64,000 bases of DNA from Plotosus lineatus (GCA_024760905.1 CM045731.1:48146001-48210000); one strand, 5' to 3'. Positions 1-50,579 are shown, numbered from the stretch's first letter. Numbers and translations: made by a program. Notes: a model not told the origin generated them from the sequence alone.

Positions 1-251
1 TTTGTACATGAAGGCAACAAAGACTTGCAGCAGGTCCGTAGATGTGTCTTTGAATAGTGAAAACAGGAGCACACATGCCACAACAATATTTCTCCAAAGG
101 TCCTTTACACACTTTGGACGGACATTGAATGAATGAGCGTTTAGAGGAAAGCCTCTGGTTCAGGTCCTTCCTGTCAATGCTGACTGATGTGTTAAACGAT
201 GGCGATACATTATTGGCGTGTGGGAATGCAAGGCAGTCATGCCTTCTTTTT
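1..251 (-). other. probable start of the cbln4 3' UTR
   Basis: Unique-looking sequence directly downstream of the cbln4 stop. No AATAAA is visible on the minus strand before the window edge, so the poly(A) site probably lies outside. No repeat is recognised. Confidence 0.5.
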
Positions 252-38345
<38,094 letters not shown>

Positions 38346-38470
38346 CCAACAAACACACCCTTCAATGTCTCCAGTCAAGTCATGATACATGACTTAAAAA
38401 AAAAAAAAAAGTAATGACTTTCAATTAGAAATAAATTGCATCATTCATCTTCAAAACCAGTTCATGTTAC

Positions 38471-38537
38471 TAGGCTCTGGGACTCGAACCCAGGACCTCC
38501 TTACTGTAAGGCAGATGTTCTAACCAAGGCATCACCA
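38471..38537 (-). mobile_element. V-SINE-like head fragment
   Basis: Minus strand contains CTTACAGTAAGGAGGTCCTG and GGTTCGAGTCCCAGAGCC, a tRNA-like head only. Confidence 0.6.
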
Positions 38538-38565
38538 TTTATTAATTCATCCAACCATTTCATCC

Positions 38566-38915
38566 TAGTGGTGGCCGAGTGGTAAAGGTGGTGGATCACT
38601 CATCTGAAGGTTGTGGGTTCAAGCCCCACTCACCACAGGTTGTTACTGCCCCCCCCCCCAACCACACACACACACACACTGGGTTATCAAATGCCCGCCA
38701 TGTCTCTCACTGTCTATGATGAGAGGTTCATGTAAAAGAGCCACTGCTGACTTTTGACAAGAGTAGCTGCATAGCCATCAGCGGGTTTCCGCCCTGTGAT
38801 GGCCCTGCGAGCTGTCCAGGGTGTACTCTACCCTCGCCTGGAGTCAGCTGGGATGGGTACCAGCCTCCCCGCGTACCAAATTAGGATTGAACGATTACAG
38901 AAAATGAACTGATGA
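38566..38915 (+). mobile_element. SINE-L
   Basis: Head TAGTGGTGGCCGAGTGGTAA, common body with an internal C-run and CA-run (38650-38680), and V-SINE/L2-type tail CTGTCCAGGGTGTACTCTAC. Confidence 0.83.
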
Positions 38916-38934
38916 ATGATCCTATGAAGGTCTC

Positions 38935-39160
38935 AGGTATGCTGGAGACTTTCTCAAATGACTCTGCGCAAAGTCAAGACAAACTAACCTAATGCGCATC
39001 TCCTTGGACTGGTGAAGGAAACTGGAGCACCTAGAGGAAACCCTCAAAGCACACGAATACTGTGCACACTTCACACGATAATGGCCGTGTCAAGCCCGGG
39101 ATTCGACCTCAGGACCTTTTTGATGTAAGGTGGATATGTCAACAACTACATCATCATTCG
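38935..39160 (-). mobile_element. V-SINE-like element, diverged
   Basis: GCTGGAGACTTTCTCAAATG tail, CTCCTTGGACTGGTGAAGGA centre, tRNA-like head near 39090-39150. Confidence 0.62.
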
Positions 39161-39164
39161 TTTA

Positions 39165-39490
39165 TCATTTATCTACTCGCCTAATCACTTAGTTCTACTA
39201 GGGTCGGGGGGGGGGGGGGGTTGGAGCCTATCTCAGCCGACTCTGGGTGAAGGTGGAATACACCTTGAACAGGTTGCCAATCCATCCATGCCAAAGCACA
39301 CAAACTTATGAACAGTCAATTAGCCTAATGTGCATGTGTTCGGAGTGATGGAGAAAACCAAACTTGCAGGAGGAACAACACAGATGGGGAAAACATGCAA
39401 GCATCCCATAGAAATGCCCTCACCGAGCCTGCGACTCGATCCCAGGCCACTCTTGCTGTAAGAAGGATGTACTAATCACGACAACATCAT
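39165..39490 (-). mobile_element. V-SINE-like element
   Basis: Tail with a 16-G run and GGAGCCTATCTCAGCCGACT, centre CAATTAGCCTAATGTGCATG, head with GCGACTCGATCCCAGGCC. Confidence 0.75.
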
Positions 39491-40088
39491 GTCAATCAAG
39501 AAATCGTGAAGTAAAATCCTCCCAACTGGACAATCCACCACCCTGTCAATCATTTCTTGCTTGGTGTCTCGGAGGTCTTGAAGTATTCAACGAGTAGAGG
39601 TTAAACTATTTCTCTATACAGGTACACTCTAGTTCAAAGATCCAAAAATGGTGCTGAAGGACTTTGAACCCTTGATGAAATATAGAGCTGCATTGCATCC
39701 TCAAGGTCCTCCAACATAACAGTATTAAAGAACGCACTCTTGAAGAGACTTTTCTTGTGTCAAACATCAATACTCAGACATGATTTCCTTTCCACTTATA
39801 TTTCTCTGGATTTTTTAAATCAGAACTTAATAAACCTCATCAAAAGCTTGTGGATGAGTAGCAAAAGCATCTTCATAATTATATCATAAGTCTCTTCGAC
39901 TGGTGGACCTTGCAGTGTAGTGGTTGTTAGGAACGGACTAAAAAAAGATATTCTTTTCATCATAGTGTGCATTTCATGTTTGTACTTCTCATGGTTTATT
40001 TTTTTCCTCTGCATAAGTATACTGTACATATCTGTCTATGTGGTTGTTGATATGTGAGTAGTTTGCTACTCTCCTGCGCTTCACATCA
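39491..40088. other. intergenic stretch without recognised features
   Basis: Nothing assignable on either strand. Confidence 0.4.
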
Positions 40089-40245
40089 GGTTGTTGGGTT
40101 GTTCCAAATTGCCTGTAAGTATGGATGTAAATGTGAATGCTGATGTGACTGTCATCCCTGCAATGGACTGGCGAGCTATTCAGGGTGTATCATGCCTGCT
40201 CAGATAGGCTCTGGCCTGCCCACAACCGTAGTATGATGGTGGTGG
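40089..40245 (+). mobile_element. V-SINE-like 3' half
   Basis: GTTGTTCCAAATTGCCTGTA, then GCAATGGACTGGCGAGCTAT and the diverged tail. Confidence 0.65.
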
Positions 40246-40769
40246 GGTTAGCAAATCTTTTGGATTTTGAAATGCACTTGCAATCATATATTCTGAGGCT
40301 TACATTTGTATATCGCAAAAGTCACATGATAATCTGCAACTTTGCGAGTAATTTCTGATTGGTTTGCAGATGATTGGCAGAAAAAGGCGTATCTCCTGTT
40401 ATGAATCAGTCACGTTTTGTTCACCTTTTGTTCTCAAGCCAATTGCTTTTTATTCGTATGTTTTTAGCATGAACATTTAGCATGTGAATAATTTATGAAT
40501 CACAGACCTGTTTTGCAACATTTGTGGACATTTCAGGTATGTTTGAATTTTTTTTGCTTTGAGTTCATGAACCAGGTGACCAAAATGCGACCTCACGAAT
40601 GTCACAAGACAAAATTGAGAGCATTTAAAGAATGAAAGGTAACAGCTTTAAATTTCCATTCACGTCAGTCACTTTTCTATTACACCTCTAGCATGATCTA
40701 TGCGCTTTAGGAATCTTTTTTGTTATAGTTGTGAGAAAATGCAATTGATTCTGATCAGAGCCTATTTAT
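40246..40769. other. intergenic stretch without recognised features
   Basis: AT-rich; nothing assignable. Confidence 0.4.
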
Positions 40770-40872
40770 GGGCAATGGTGTAATACACACACGGAACAAC
40801 TAACCGGTGCATCACAGGGCCAAAATACACACACAACTATTCACACTCAGATGCATGTCTTTGGACAACATG
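40770..40872 (-). mobile_element. V-SINE-like internal fragment
   Basis: GTGCATCACAGGGCCAAAAT and GATGCATGTCTTTGGACAAC. Confidence 0.5.
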
Positions 40873-41039
40873 GATCCCTCACATTCTGCAGTTAATGGGG
40901 ACCGAGACTTCCCCTGCGTCTGCCGATTTTCATGAAATAGGATTGACGACACACACACACACACACACACCACACCCCACCCCCACTGACGTATACTTAC
41001 ATGTATCCTCTTCTTTTTCTTTTCCTTTCGGCTGTTACC

Positions 41040-42501
41040 TTCATGGGTCGCCACAGCAAATCATCTGCCTCTATCTCTCCCTATCCTTTGCATCTTCTTC
41101 TCTTACACCAACTACCTTCATGTCCTCCTTCACCACATCCTTAAATCTTCTCTTTGGTCTTCCTCTGGGCCTTCTGCCTGGTAGTTCCAACCTCAGCATC
41201 CTACTACCAGTATATTCACTATCCCTCCTCTGGACATGTCCAAACCATCTCAATCTAGCCTCTCTGACTTTGTCTCCAAAACCTCTTACATGTGCTGTCC
41301 CTCTGATGTACTCATTCCTGATCCTATCCATCCTCTTTACTCCCAAAGAGAACCTCAACATTTTCATCTCTGCTACCTCCAACTCTGCCTTCTGTTTTTT
41401 CCTCAGTGCCACTGTTTCTAAACCATACAACATTGCTGGCCTCATCACTGTCTTATACACTTTTCCTTTCATTCTTGTCGATACCCTCCTATCACACATC
41501 TCACCTGACACTTTCCTCCAACTATTTAAACCCGCATGCACACACTTCTTCACCTCTTTTCCACACTCTCCGTTGCTCTGGATTGTTGAACCTAAGTACT
41601 TAAAATCCTCCACTTTCTTCATCTCTGCTCCCTTTAACCTCACTGTTCCTCTTGGGTCCTTCTCATTCACACACATATATTCTGTCTTACTGTTTAACTT
41701 AATTCCTCTCCTTTTCAGGGCATACCTCCACCTCGCTAGATTTTCCTGCACTTGTTCTCTGCTCTCACTAAAGATCACAATGTCATCTGCAAACATCATA
41801 GTCCATGGGGACTCTTGCTAAACTCATCTGTCAGTCTGTCCGTCACCATAGCAAACAAGAAGGGGCTCAGAGCTGACCCTTGATGCAGTCCCACCTCCAC
41901 CTTGAACTCTTCTGTCGAACCATCAGCACACCTCACCACAGTCTTAAATATCTCATAAATGTCTTGCACCACTCAAACATACTTCTCTGCCGCTCTAGAT
42001 TTCCGCAATCGCCACCCTGTCATATGCTTTTTCCAGATCCACAAAGGCACAATGCAGTGTCTTCTGACCTTCTCTGTACTTCTCTATTAACATCCTCAAA
42101 GCAAACACTGCATCTATGGTGCTCTTTCTTGGCATGAAACCAAACTGTTGTTCACAAATGCTGACCTCTGCCCTTACTCTCGCTTCCACTATTCTTTCCC
42201 ATAACTTCGTCATATGACTCATCAACTTTATCCCTCTGTAGTTGCCACAACTCTGCACGTCTCCCTTGTTCTTAAAAATGGGCACCTGTACACTTCTCCT
42301 CCATTCCTCTGGCAACCTCTCACTCTCTAAGACCTTGTTGAATGTTCTTGCCAGAAAATCTACTGCTACCTCTCCTAGATACTTCCATACCTCCACCGGT
42401 ATCTCATCAGGACCAACTGCCTTTCCACTCTTCATCCTCTTCAATGCCCTCCTCACTTCACCCTTACTAATCTTTGCTACTTCCTGGTCCTCAACGGTCA
42501 C
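41040..42501 (-). pseudogene. LINE copy D, reverse transcriptase and C-terminal region
   Basis: The minus-strand frame 42501-41995 has GKAVGPDEIPVEVWKYLG, FKNKGDVQSCGNYRGIKLMS, QQFGFMPRKSTIDAVFALRM and FVDLEKAYDRV, then breaks. The frame 41799-41071 starts at MMFADDIVIFSES (catalytic FADD) and runs through [36 protein letters not shown] and RRPRGRPKRRFKDVVKED. The break near 41800-41995 shows it is inactive. Confidence 0.85.
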
Positions 42502-42843
42502 CTCTTTTACTCTTTTTCCTCATTCATCAGCTCTTCAAAGTACTCTTTCCATCTTCCCAGCACACTTCTGTCATTAGTGAATACATTTCCCTCTCTGTCC
42601 TTAATCACTTTAACATGCTCACGTCCTTCCCATCTCTATCTCTCTGCTGTGCCAAAACCAGTATAGATCATTTTCTCCCTCCTTACTGTCCAACCTAGCA
42701 TACAAGTCATCATACGCCCTCTGTTTAGCCTTAGCCACTGCTACTTTTGCCTTACACTGTGTCTCCCTGTACTCCGGTTTACTCTCTTCGGTCCTCTCAA
42801 TGTCCCACTTCTTCTTAGCTAACCTCTTCCTTTGTACACACTC

Positions 42844-43824
42844 CTAGGCTTCCTCATTCCACCACCAAGTCTCTTTATCTACTTTCCTTCCAGAGGACAC
42901 ACCAAGTACTCTCCAACCTGTCTCCCTGATCACATTAGCTGTCGTTGTCCAGTCATCTGGAAGCACTTCCTGACCACCCAAATCCTGTTTCAACACCTCC
43001 TTGAAGACAACATGACACTCTTCCTTTTTCAGCTTCCACCACTTTGTCTTCTGCCCTGCCTTTGCCTTCTTCACCTTCCTCGCCATCAGCATCATCCTGC
43101 ACACCACCATCCTATGCTGTTTGGCAACACTCTCACCCACGACTACTTTGCAGTCACTGACTTACTTCAAATTACATCGCCTACACAAGATGTAGTCTAC
43201 CTGTGTACTCCTACCTCCACTTTTATAAGTTACCCTATGCTCCTGTCTCTTCTGGAAGTAAGTATTCACCACAGCCATTTAAATACTTTTTGCAAAATCG
43301 ATCAACATCTGTCCTTCCGTATTCCTTTCCTGGATACCAAACCTGCCCATCACTTCCTAGTCACCTCTGTTGCCTGCATCAACATGTCCATTGAAGTCTG
43401 CCCAAATGACCATTCTTTCACCTCTGGGGGTACTCTGCATCACTTCATCGAACTCACTCCAGAATCTCTCCTTCTCTTCTAGCTCACATCCTGCCTGTGG
43501 GGCATAAGCACTAACAACATTGACCATCACGCATTCAATTTCTAACTTTAGACTCATTACTCTGTCTGACACTCGTTTCACTTCTTTAACATTCCTGACA
43601 AACTCCTCCTTCAAGATGACTCCTACTCCATTTCTCTTCTCATCCACACCATGAAAAAACAGCTTAAACCCTGATCCTAAGCTTCTAGCCTTGCTACCTT
43701 TCCACCTGATCTCCTGAACACACAGTATATCCACCTTCCTCCTCTGCATCATGTCAGCCAGCTCTCTATCTTTTCCTGTCATAGTCCCAACATGCAAAGT
43801 CCCTGCTCTCAGTGCTAGACTCAT
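42844..43824 (-). pseudogene. LINE copy D, APE-type endonuclease and linker
   Basis: Frame 43824-43357: MSLALRAGTLHVGTMTGKDR, ILCVQEIRWKGSKARSLGSG, VNVVSAYAPQAG, DFNGHVDAGNRGD. The glutamate of QE is kept; Thr in QETRW is Ile here. Frame 43140-42844 continues with GESVAKQHRMVVCRMML, the terminal His motif, then the basic linker KVKKAKAGQKTKWWKLKKEE. Confidence 0.82.
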
Positions 43825-44233
43825 GCCTTTCCTGTTCTTTCTCTGCCTACGGACACGCCTGCCGCCTCTCCTTCTTTAACCAACAGTAGCCCAGTTTCCA
43901 CCAGCACCCTGTTGGTTAACTGATGGCGGTCGTTGTTAACCCGGGCCTCGACCGATCCATTATGATATTCATTTTTGTGATTTGTATCTCAAATTTTGGC
44001 AGGTTTTACGTCAGATACCCTTCCGGACACAACCATCTGCATTTATCCGGGCTTGGGACGGTCATGAGGATGAACACTGTCTTGAGCCCCCCTCCACGGC
44101 TGCATTTGCCCCCCTGACAGCTGCATTATGTATATATAATATCAATAAACATATATTCAAAGCTATAAATGCTTATAATAACAATTAAACATTCAAAAAT
44201 AAAACATAAGATGTAAATAAAATATAAATACTG

Positions 44234-44235
<2 letters not shown>

Positions 44236-44284
<49 letters not shown>
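44236..44284. repeat. (CA)n microsatellite
   Basis: About 24 CA units, followed by a (GTT)n-rich tract at 44336-44358. Confidence 0.93.
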
Positions 44285-44287
<3 letters not shown>

Positions 44288-44509
44288 GATGTGCACCTCA
44301 CATAAAAATGTAAGTCGTTTTGTTGGGTTGGTTTTTTTGTTGTTGTTGTTGTTTTTGTTTGGGTTTTTTTGAATAATTGACCTTTTTTTGCGGCATTTTC
44401 CTTAACTTTTTTCCAATTTTTCCTTAATTTTTTGATGAATATTTTTGAAAACCCCATGATGCAGTGAAGCCTCAGAAACTGAAGCACGAAGTAGCGAGTG
44501 ATCACTGTA

Positions 44510-44643
44510 TTGGTGAAAACCTACACAAGCACAGAGAGTAAATGCAAACACCACATGAAATTCCCTCACTGAGCCTGGAATTCAAACCCAGACCCTTCTT
44601 GCTATAAGATGGACGTGCCTGTCATTACTCCACCAGGCTGCCC
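44510..44643 (-). mobile_element. V-SINE-like head fragment
   Basis: CACAAGCACAGAGAGTAAAT and a tRNA-like head with TTCAAACCCAGACCCTTCTT. Confidence 0.6.
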
Positions 44644-45748
44644 AGTTCAGTTGTCATTTGCTCAATATATTTAGACCATAAATAGACCGAATTATACCAA
44701 GACTGTTTTCTTTAATAGCCCCTGTTTATGATACTTCGTTAAAGATTTACATGTGGATTCTTAACAGCAACATTCTTTTTTTCCCCTTGCTTTTTTTTTT
44801 TTTTTTGCAAAACAAAGCTACAATTAACATTTGAAAATAAACAGGTAGAGTACGTACTCGAATTTGTTAGGCAGTAATATGGGATCGGCTTTAAATTGCT
44901 TAAGAAATCCATTGTATTTTAAACAGATTATAAATGTCTGGATTCTTGCCCTCCTTCTCCCTTGAAACAGGACATGTAACCTCAAATAATCCTGCACTAT
45001 TTCATTTGACAATCGGAAGAAACACATGCAGTGGAGCCATGACTTGAGGTGTGTACTGTGTGAACCCAGGAGGCATAGTCAACGCTCATCCTCTCCCTGT
45101 CTATAAAACAGTCTATCTGAAGAGGAAGAATAACATGAAGGTGGTACAGTAATTTTTGGAATAGGTGTGAATATCAGCAAGCTATTAAAGAGAAGCACGA
45201 AAGAGCTGCAGATTGCCTGAATGAGAGTGGGTGGAAGTCCTTGCTGTATGCTTTGTAAAATATTAATGGGGGAAATTTGTGATGGAAAGGCTAATTTGTG
45301 TTCTAATTGCTTGCAATTAATTTGTAATGTTGTCTCCACCTGAATTGCTGCCATTTAGATCAACGACAGAACAGACATTATAATTTGACTACAGGCTGTA
45401 TCAGAGCGTTGGCACCTCACAGCTTCAGAATCCCTGTGTAGAGATATAGTTTCACCAGATCTCCTCATATACATGTGGATTACTTTCTGGTTCTCGGGTT
45501 TCTCCTTTTCTTAAACTTGTGCCAATAGCTGGATTAGTGTTTGGTGTCAATGTGTTTCCAGGACCTGTCATGTTCCTAAAGCTGTGCAACAGGAATAATG
45601 AATTAAACTTAATTTATCACAACTCTCTCAGCCCTTCTCTACCATCCGCGGTCCACTAAGTCACTCAGAGAGTGCAAACCCCAGCCAAGCACAGCTGTCC
45701 CTCTTTTATTCACCTTACTGTTCTGTCCGTCCGTGAGCTCATAATGAG
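44644..45748. other. intergenic stretch without recognised features
   Basis: Includes a T-run at about 44791-44806. No gene or repeat supported. Confidence 0.4.
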
Positions 45749-45756
45749 GTCTAGAG

Positions 45757-46264
45757 CAGTGGTCCCCAACCCCCGGGCCACGGACTGGTACCGGTCCGTG
45801 GATCAATTGGTACCGGGCTGCACCAGAAATAATTATTTATTTCCGTTTTATTTATTATCTGAGTCTGAACAATCTTTTTACTTTTGAAAAAAACTTTTAT
45901 TTTGAAAAATGACCGGATTCTCTCAGTTACATGTTGGTCATTTGAGCACTAAAATGTAACCCACAAGGAGACGGCACATGAACATTTCAAACTATAGTGG
46001 GGATTTCGGGTGCGACTGAGCCTGAGCCTTCATTCTCCCAGCTGGTGCACCATCACCTGTGGGTTTTTTGTTTTTTTTAAGAAGAGTTCGAGCTCGATTA
46101 AAAATTTAACGCTTAATCCTGATTAGGGAGGCAGGCGCACATCTCAGCCGACTCTGAGCAAGGGCGGGGTATTATATTTACAATATAAACAAGCTACCCC
46201 CGGGCTGCGGTAAAATTGTCAAGCGTTGACCGGTCCGTAGTGATAAAAAGGTTGGGGACCACTG
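45757..46264. mobile_element. hAT MITE with perfect 8-bp duplication
   Basis: Ends CAGTGGTCCCCAACCCCCGG and AAAAGGTTGGGGACCACTG. Duplication GTCTAGAG at 45749-45756 and 46265-46272. The left side has palindromic GGACTGGTACCGGTCCGTGG. A SINE-tail scrap (46109-46172: CTTAATCCTGATTAGGGAGG) is embedded. No transposase frame. Confidence 0.93.
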
Positions 46265-46334
46265 GTCTAGAGCCTTCAGCTGCTCTGCCCCCTTCAAAAC
46301 CATAAAACTGATTCTTTACCCACCTCCAAATCAC

Positions 46335-46640
46335 ATCTTGGGTGTAGTGGTTACAACATCTGCTTCACAGAAAGAGGATTTTCGGATTGGTTCTGAGGCT
46401 CAACGTTCTCCCCGCACAAGCATGGGTTTTCTCTGGGTACTCTTGTTTCCCCAACAGTCAATGAAATGCATATTAAGCTAATTGGCTGTTCCAAATTGCC
46501 TCTATGTCCGAGTGTGTTTGTAAATGGTGGTGTGTTGGCTGTTGAATGGACTGACAAGCAGTTTATGGTGTACCCAGCCCTCAGCCAGAGTTGGATGAGA
46601 TGGCCCACAGCCTCTGGGAAAATTAATGGATGGACGGGAT
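46335..46640 (+). mobile_element. V-SINE-like element
   Basis: Head GGTGTAGTGGTTACAACATC, centre TTTCCCCAACAGTCAATGAA, AAATTGCCTCTATGTCCGAG, and a diverged tail ending in GGATGG. Confidence 0.75.
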
Positions 46641-46741
46641 AGTTCCACTGTAAACACTTTTTAAAATAATTTTGTAAAGACATTTTTGTATAATACCGTA
46701 TTATTATTAATATTATTGTTGTTGTTATTGTTTATATTATC

Positions 46742-46965
46742 ATTAGTGATCCATTTCAGCCGACTCTGGGTAAAGACAGGTACGCCCTGGACAGCTCGGC
46801 ATTCCATCATATGGCAAACACACTCACAAACACATCTTGGGGCAATTTGGAGGAGGCAATTAGCCAAATGTGCTTGTTTATGGACTGTGGGAGGAAACCA
46901 GAGTACTTGAAGGAAACCCAGGTGAATAGTTTCCATAGAGAAACACTTTCACTGAGCCGTATACC
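46742..46965 (-). mobile_element. V-SINE-like element, 5' part eroded
   Basis: GATCCATTTCAGCCGACTCT tail, TGTTTATGGACTGTGGGAGG centre, head missing after about 46965. Preceded by (ATT)/(GTT) trinucleotides at 46695-46740. Confidence 0.68.
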
Positions 46966-47026
46966 GACATTTAAAAAATTCCTCTATCTAGAATTTAATC
47001 CAAATTATCTACAAACTTGAGTGGAC

Positions 47027-47368
47027 GTGAGGGGCAGTGGTGGTCTAGTGGTATTGGGCACTGGATCGCAGATCCAAAGATTGTGGGTTCGAGTCCCACT
47101 CTCCACAAGGTTGTCACTGTCCTCCCCAGTGCAGCTAACTGTGTTATCAAAGGCCGGCCATGTCTCTCACTGTCTATGGTGAGAGGCATGTAAAAGAATC
47201 ATTGCTGACTTTCGACAAGAGTAGGCTGCAAAGCCGTTGGTGTGTTTCCACCCTGCGATGGCCTATCCAGGGTGTACTCTGCCCTTGCCCGAAGTTGGCT
47301 GTGATGGGCGCCAGCCTCCCCGCAACCCTAATTAAGATTTAGTGGTTACAGAAAATGAAATGAAATGA
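47027..47368 (+). mobile_element. SINE-L, complete
   Basis: Head GGGGCAGTGGTGGTCTAGTG, box B GGGTTCGAGTCCC, common body, tail GCCAGCCTCCCCGCAACCCT. Flanks ACTTGAGTGGAC (47015-47026) and ACTCTAGTGGAC (47369-47380): 12 bp with two mismatches. Confidence 0.85.
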
Positions 47369-47380
47369 ACTCTAGTGGAC

Positions 47381-48342
47381 ACTTCCTTGTCCAAAGCCCC
47401 GCCTCTGGGAGAAATTTCATGAAATTCCACGAATAATCTATTGTGTAATCCTGCTAACAAATCATAACCCCCATAGTATAAATAATAACAAAAACACGAC
47501 AGAGTAATATATGATTTTTCAGCATCCCCACATATATAATATTCCAGTATGTTAGTTTTTCAGTAGTAAAGTGTTTGTGAGTTTTGATCTTATTGGATAT
47601 TCCATAATTGACAATGACCAAACAACACCTAGCGGGAGGATGGGAATGAAAAATTAATATTTGATTGACTAAAGATTATTGGATTTTTCCAGTTCAGTCT
47701 TCAGGACAAACCCCCAAAGGATAATTCAGGCCAAAAAGTCTATTCTTGGGTGACTCTGAAATGGATCAGCAAGACTTTGAGCAACGCAAATGAATCAACC
47801 TCCAGTGCTCTGCATTTCCATTTTAGGTTAAGTTCTTAGGGAAAACAGTCTCATCACTGCAACCTATTGACACGGTTTGCGTTGGGAAACCTCTTGGGTT
47901 CAGTTGTGAGTGTTATTATAATTCAGTGTTATATGGAGAGCCTAACCTGACTGGAGGCAATGAAAAACATGAAGGCACTTCAGTAATTGCATCGTGTAGT
48001 CGGTTTAGGTATTGTCCATTTAGCATCGGGAGTGTACGTATTTACTGATATGTATGTGGCTGCCTTTGTTCTGAATGTCTCAGTCTGAAGACACAGGTGA
48101 AGAGGTCTCTTTGCTATTGAGCAAATGACATTAAAATTCATCAGAAAGCCTCCAGCACCTAATTTATCTCAGTTACTCGTAGGATGTAACAATTATATTT
48201 TTTAGAAGAAAGAGAGGAAGTGAAACTAGAATGTGTCCATGGTACACAAATGCCCTCGCCAAAAGCTGAAGTAAGATATAGTAAGGGCTATCTCATCACA
48301 CGCATGAATTTGCACAATTGCTTTTATCCTATTAGGGTTGTC
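47381..48342. other. intergenic stretch without recognised features
   Basis: Nearly 1 kb without an assignable repeat or gene, unusually clean for this window. Confidence 0.4.
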
Positions 48343-48532
48343 AGAAGGCTGGAGCCTATCTCAGCCGGTCCAATCTGAATAGCTTACTTAACACTGTCTA
48401 ACACAGAGCCAGCACACACACACACACACACAAAACGATTGTGGAAGTTTGAAACAATTCATTCTCCAAATGTCCATGTCCACTGACTCTGGGAAGAAAA
48501 CTGAAGAATCCAGAGAGAACCCATGAAAGTAT
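48343..48532 (-). mobile_element. V-SINE-like element, diverged
   Basis: GAAGGCTGGAGCCTATCTCA tail, a (CA)n tract at 48414-48433, and AATGTCCATGTCCACTGACT. Confidence 0.6.
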
Positions 48533-48790
48533 TTCAAAATTTTTAATTTGGAGGTCAAAGTTGACAGGAACATGAAACATGAAACATACATCACCTTCTC
48601 CATCCCCAGACACAATCATGCACCAGGGTTGTTATTTGTAGGTGTTGAACTTCAGGAGATATGCTCCGGTCAAGCGTTATAATAGAATAATGAAACAGGA
48701 CACCGCTACATGCCCTGGCCTACTTTGGCGAGGGCATTAAAAAAAATCAGTCAATGTTTAGATCCTATCCTGAGGCAACCAAGGATCTGG

Positions 48791-48791
<1 letters not shown>

Positions 48792-48856
<65 letters not shown>

Positions 48857-48857
48857 G
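48792..48857. repeat. (TTA)n microsatellite
   Basis: About 22 TTA units. Confidence 0.95.
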
Positions 48858-48861
48858 TGTC

Positions 48862-49092
48862 ATGAGATGGCATAGTGGTTCCCATAGTCCAAAAACATGC
48901 ACAATCGGTTCATTGGCTGTTCCAAACACCCCTAGGTGTGAGTGTGAATGGTTGTGTGAGTGTCGGCCCTGGGATGGACTGGTGAACTTTACAGGGTGTA
49001 CCCCACCCTCGCCCGGAGTCGGCTGTGATGGGTGCCAGCCTCCCCGCAACCATAATTAGGATTAGGCGGTTCAGAAAATGACTGAATGAATG
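48862..49092 (+). mobile_element. V-SINE-like element lacking most of its head
   Basis: GATGGCATAGTGGTTCCCAT joins directly to TAGTCCAAAAACATGC, an internal deletion. The tail is complete (GCCAGCCTCCCCGCAACC). Confidence 0.75.
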
Positions 49093-49405
49093 GCATATTG
49101 GTTTGAATGACAGCACCACAGCTGGAAGGTCTTGATTTCGCATCCCGACTTGGTAAGGGTGTTTGTAAGTGACGTTTACGTGTTCTTTCTATGCTTGCAT
49201 GGGTTTTCTCAGGGTACTCTGGTTTTCTTCTAGAGTGGAAAGGCATGCGCGATAAGTTTATTGGCTGTTTAAAATTGCCACTAGGTGTAAGTGTGAATGC
49301 GATTGATTGGTGAGCTGTTTAGTGTGTGCCACATCTTCGCAGTTGGATATGATAGAATCCAACCTCCCAGCAACCCTAGATGAAAGGGTTTAGCAACTGA
49401 ATGGA
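49093..49405 (+). mobile_element. V-SINE-like element
   Basis: Diverged full-length unit: CTGGAAGGTCTTGATTTCGC head, GGGTTTTCTCAGGGTACTCT centre, AATTGCCACTAGGTGTAAGT. Confidence 0.7.
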
Positions 49406-49439
49406 TTACTTGTTATTTATCTATTTATTTATTTATTTT

Positions 49440-49742
49440 ATCAGCCATTTAATCCTAATTATGGTCATGGGGACGCTGGAGCCCATCTCAGCCAACTGTG
49501 GGTGAAGGCGGGATACACACTGAACATCTCACCAAGCCATTGCATGGCAATATACATATACCATTCATGCTCAAACTCACACCAAGGGATAATTTGCAAC
49601 CACCAATTAAGCAAATGTGCATGTCTTTGGACTGTAGGAGGAAACCGGAGTACCTGGAGAAAACCAATGTATGTGCATGTGCAAGGGGAACATGCAAACG
49701 CCACACAAAAACACCCTGAGCCCGGGTACTGAATTCAGGATG
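49440..49742 (-). mobile_element. V-SINE-like element, inverted relative to its neighbour
   Basis: CCATTTAATCCTAATTATGG tail, ATGTGCATGTCTTTGGACTG centre, head near GAGCCCGGGTACTGAATTCA. It forms a tail-to-tail pair with 49093-49405 across an ATTT-rich spacer. Confidence 0.75.
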
Positions 49743-50324
49743 GATCAAGCCCATCAAACTTCATTATTATCAGCTATAAAAGACTGAAACTTTAAAACAG
49801 CGGCATGGATTTTTTTTTAAAAAAATCAACAAAATAAGCTTTCTCAGTTCAGTAGCTTGGAACATACCTAAAAAAAATTCTAAAGACTATGATGAATAGT
49901 ACTTTGAGGCCATAACCCCCTTACAGGCGTGATCGTCATTAATAATGAGTTTGGTCAGATTGTTAGCGATTTCAACATCATAGTGAGTGAAGTAGAGTCA
50001 GTGGTTGGTTCTGGGACGATGGGGTGACTTAGAGAGAGCTACAGATTCAGAGGCCAGTTGTGTACTGGCAGCACATTTGCAGCTCAACTTCAGTGGCCCG
50101 GAAAATTGTTTAATCTGAGTGGCATACAATGGGGTCACAGCACAGCTGTTGTTTTTGTTTTTTCCTTTCCTTAACAGCCTAAATACTTCAATGCCAGGTT
50201 GGCCAGGGTGATTAAATTTATGCCAGATTGCAGCTAATGTCTGATCTTCTTAAAGGAAGAGAATAAATTCAAGTTTCAAACAAATATTGGCGCATTCATA
50301 GATGTTCAAAATTTGTGGCTCCAG
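49743..50324. other. intergenic stretch without recognised features
   Basis: No supported gene or repeat. Confidence 0.4.
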
Positions 50325-50520
50325 GGCTTATCCCATGAACACTGGGCATAAAGTAGAACTACACCCTGAATAGCTTCCCAATAACATTCACAACTAGGCA
50401 GAACCTAATGTTGCCAATTCACCTACAGTACAGGCATGTTTTAGGAGGTGGATGAAAACCAGAAAACCCAGATACAGGTAGAACATGACACAATTTGGAA
50501 TTAAACCTCATGATAGCCTT
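50325..50520 (-). mobile_element. V-SINE-like element, strongly diverged
   Basis: CACTGGGCATAAAGTAGAAC and GAACCTAATGTTGCCAATTC in the expected order. Confidence 0.5.
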
Positions 50521-50579
50521 GCTGTGTTTTCAACTGTCATCTCCTAGTATAGCAAATGATCTCATCCTATGCCATTGCT

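Larger units (their letters stand above)
41010..44125 (-). mobile_element. RTE-like LINE, copy D, near full length
   Basis: About 3.1 kb on the minus strand, collinear with copy A from the GC-rich leader (near 44120) to the AAAAGCCGAAAGGAAAAG-type end near 41010. It preserves longer endonuclease and RT frames than copy A but is still broken in several places. Confidence 0.88.

Noticed and set aside
40895..41821. 308-codon plus-strand open frame
   Set aside because: It is the antisense of LINE copy D (FADD region and C-terminus on the minus strand), with an AC repeat at its start.
42832..43482. 216-codon plus-strand open frame
   Set aside because: Antisense of the LINE copy D linker and endonuclease.
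41010..44125. Target duplication for LINE copies A and D
   Set aside because: I looked for matching flanks at both ends of each and found none convincing; the exact 5' ends are uncertain.
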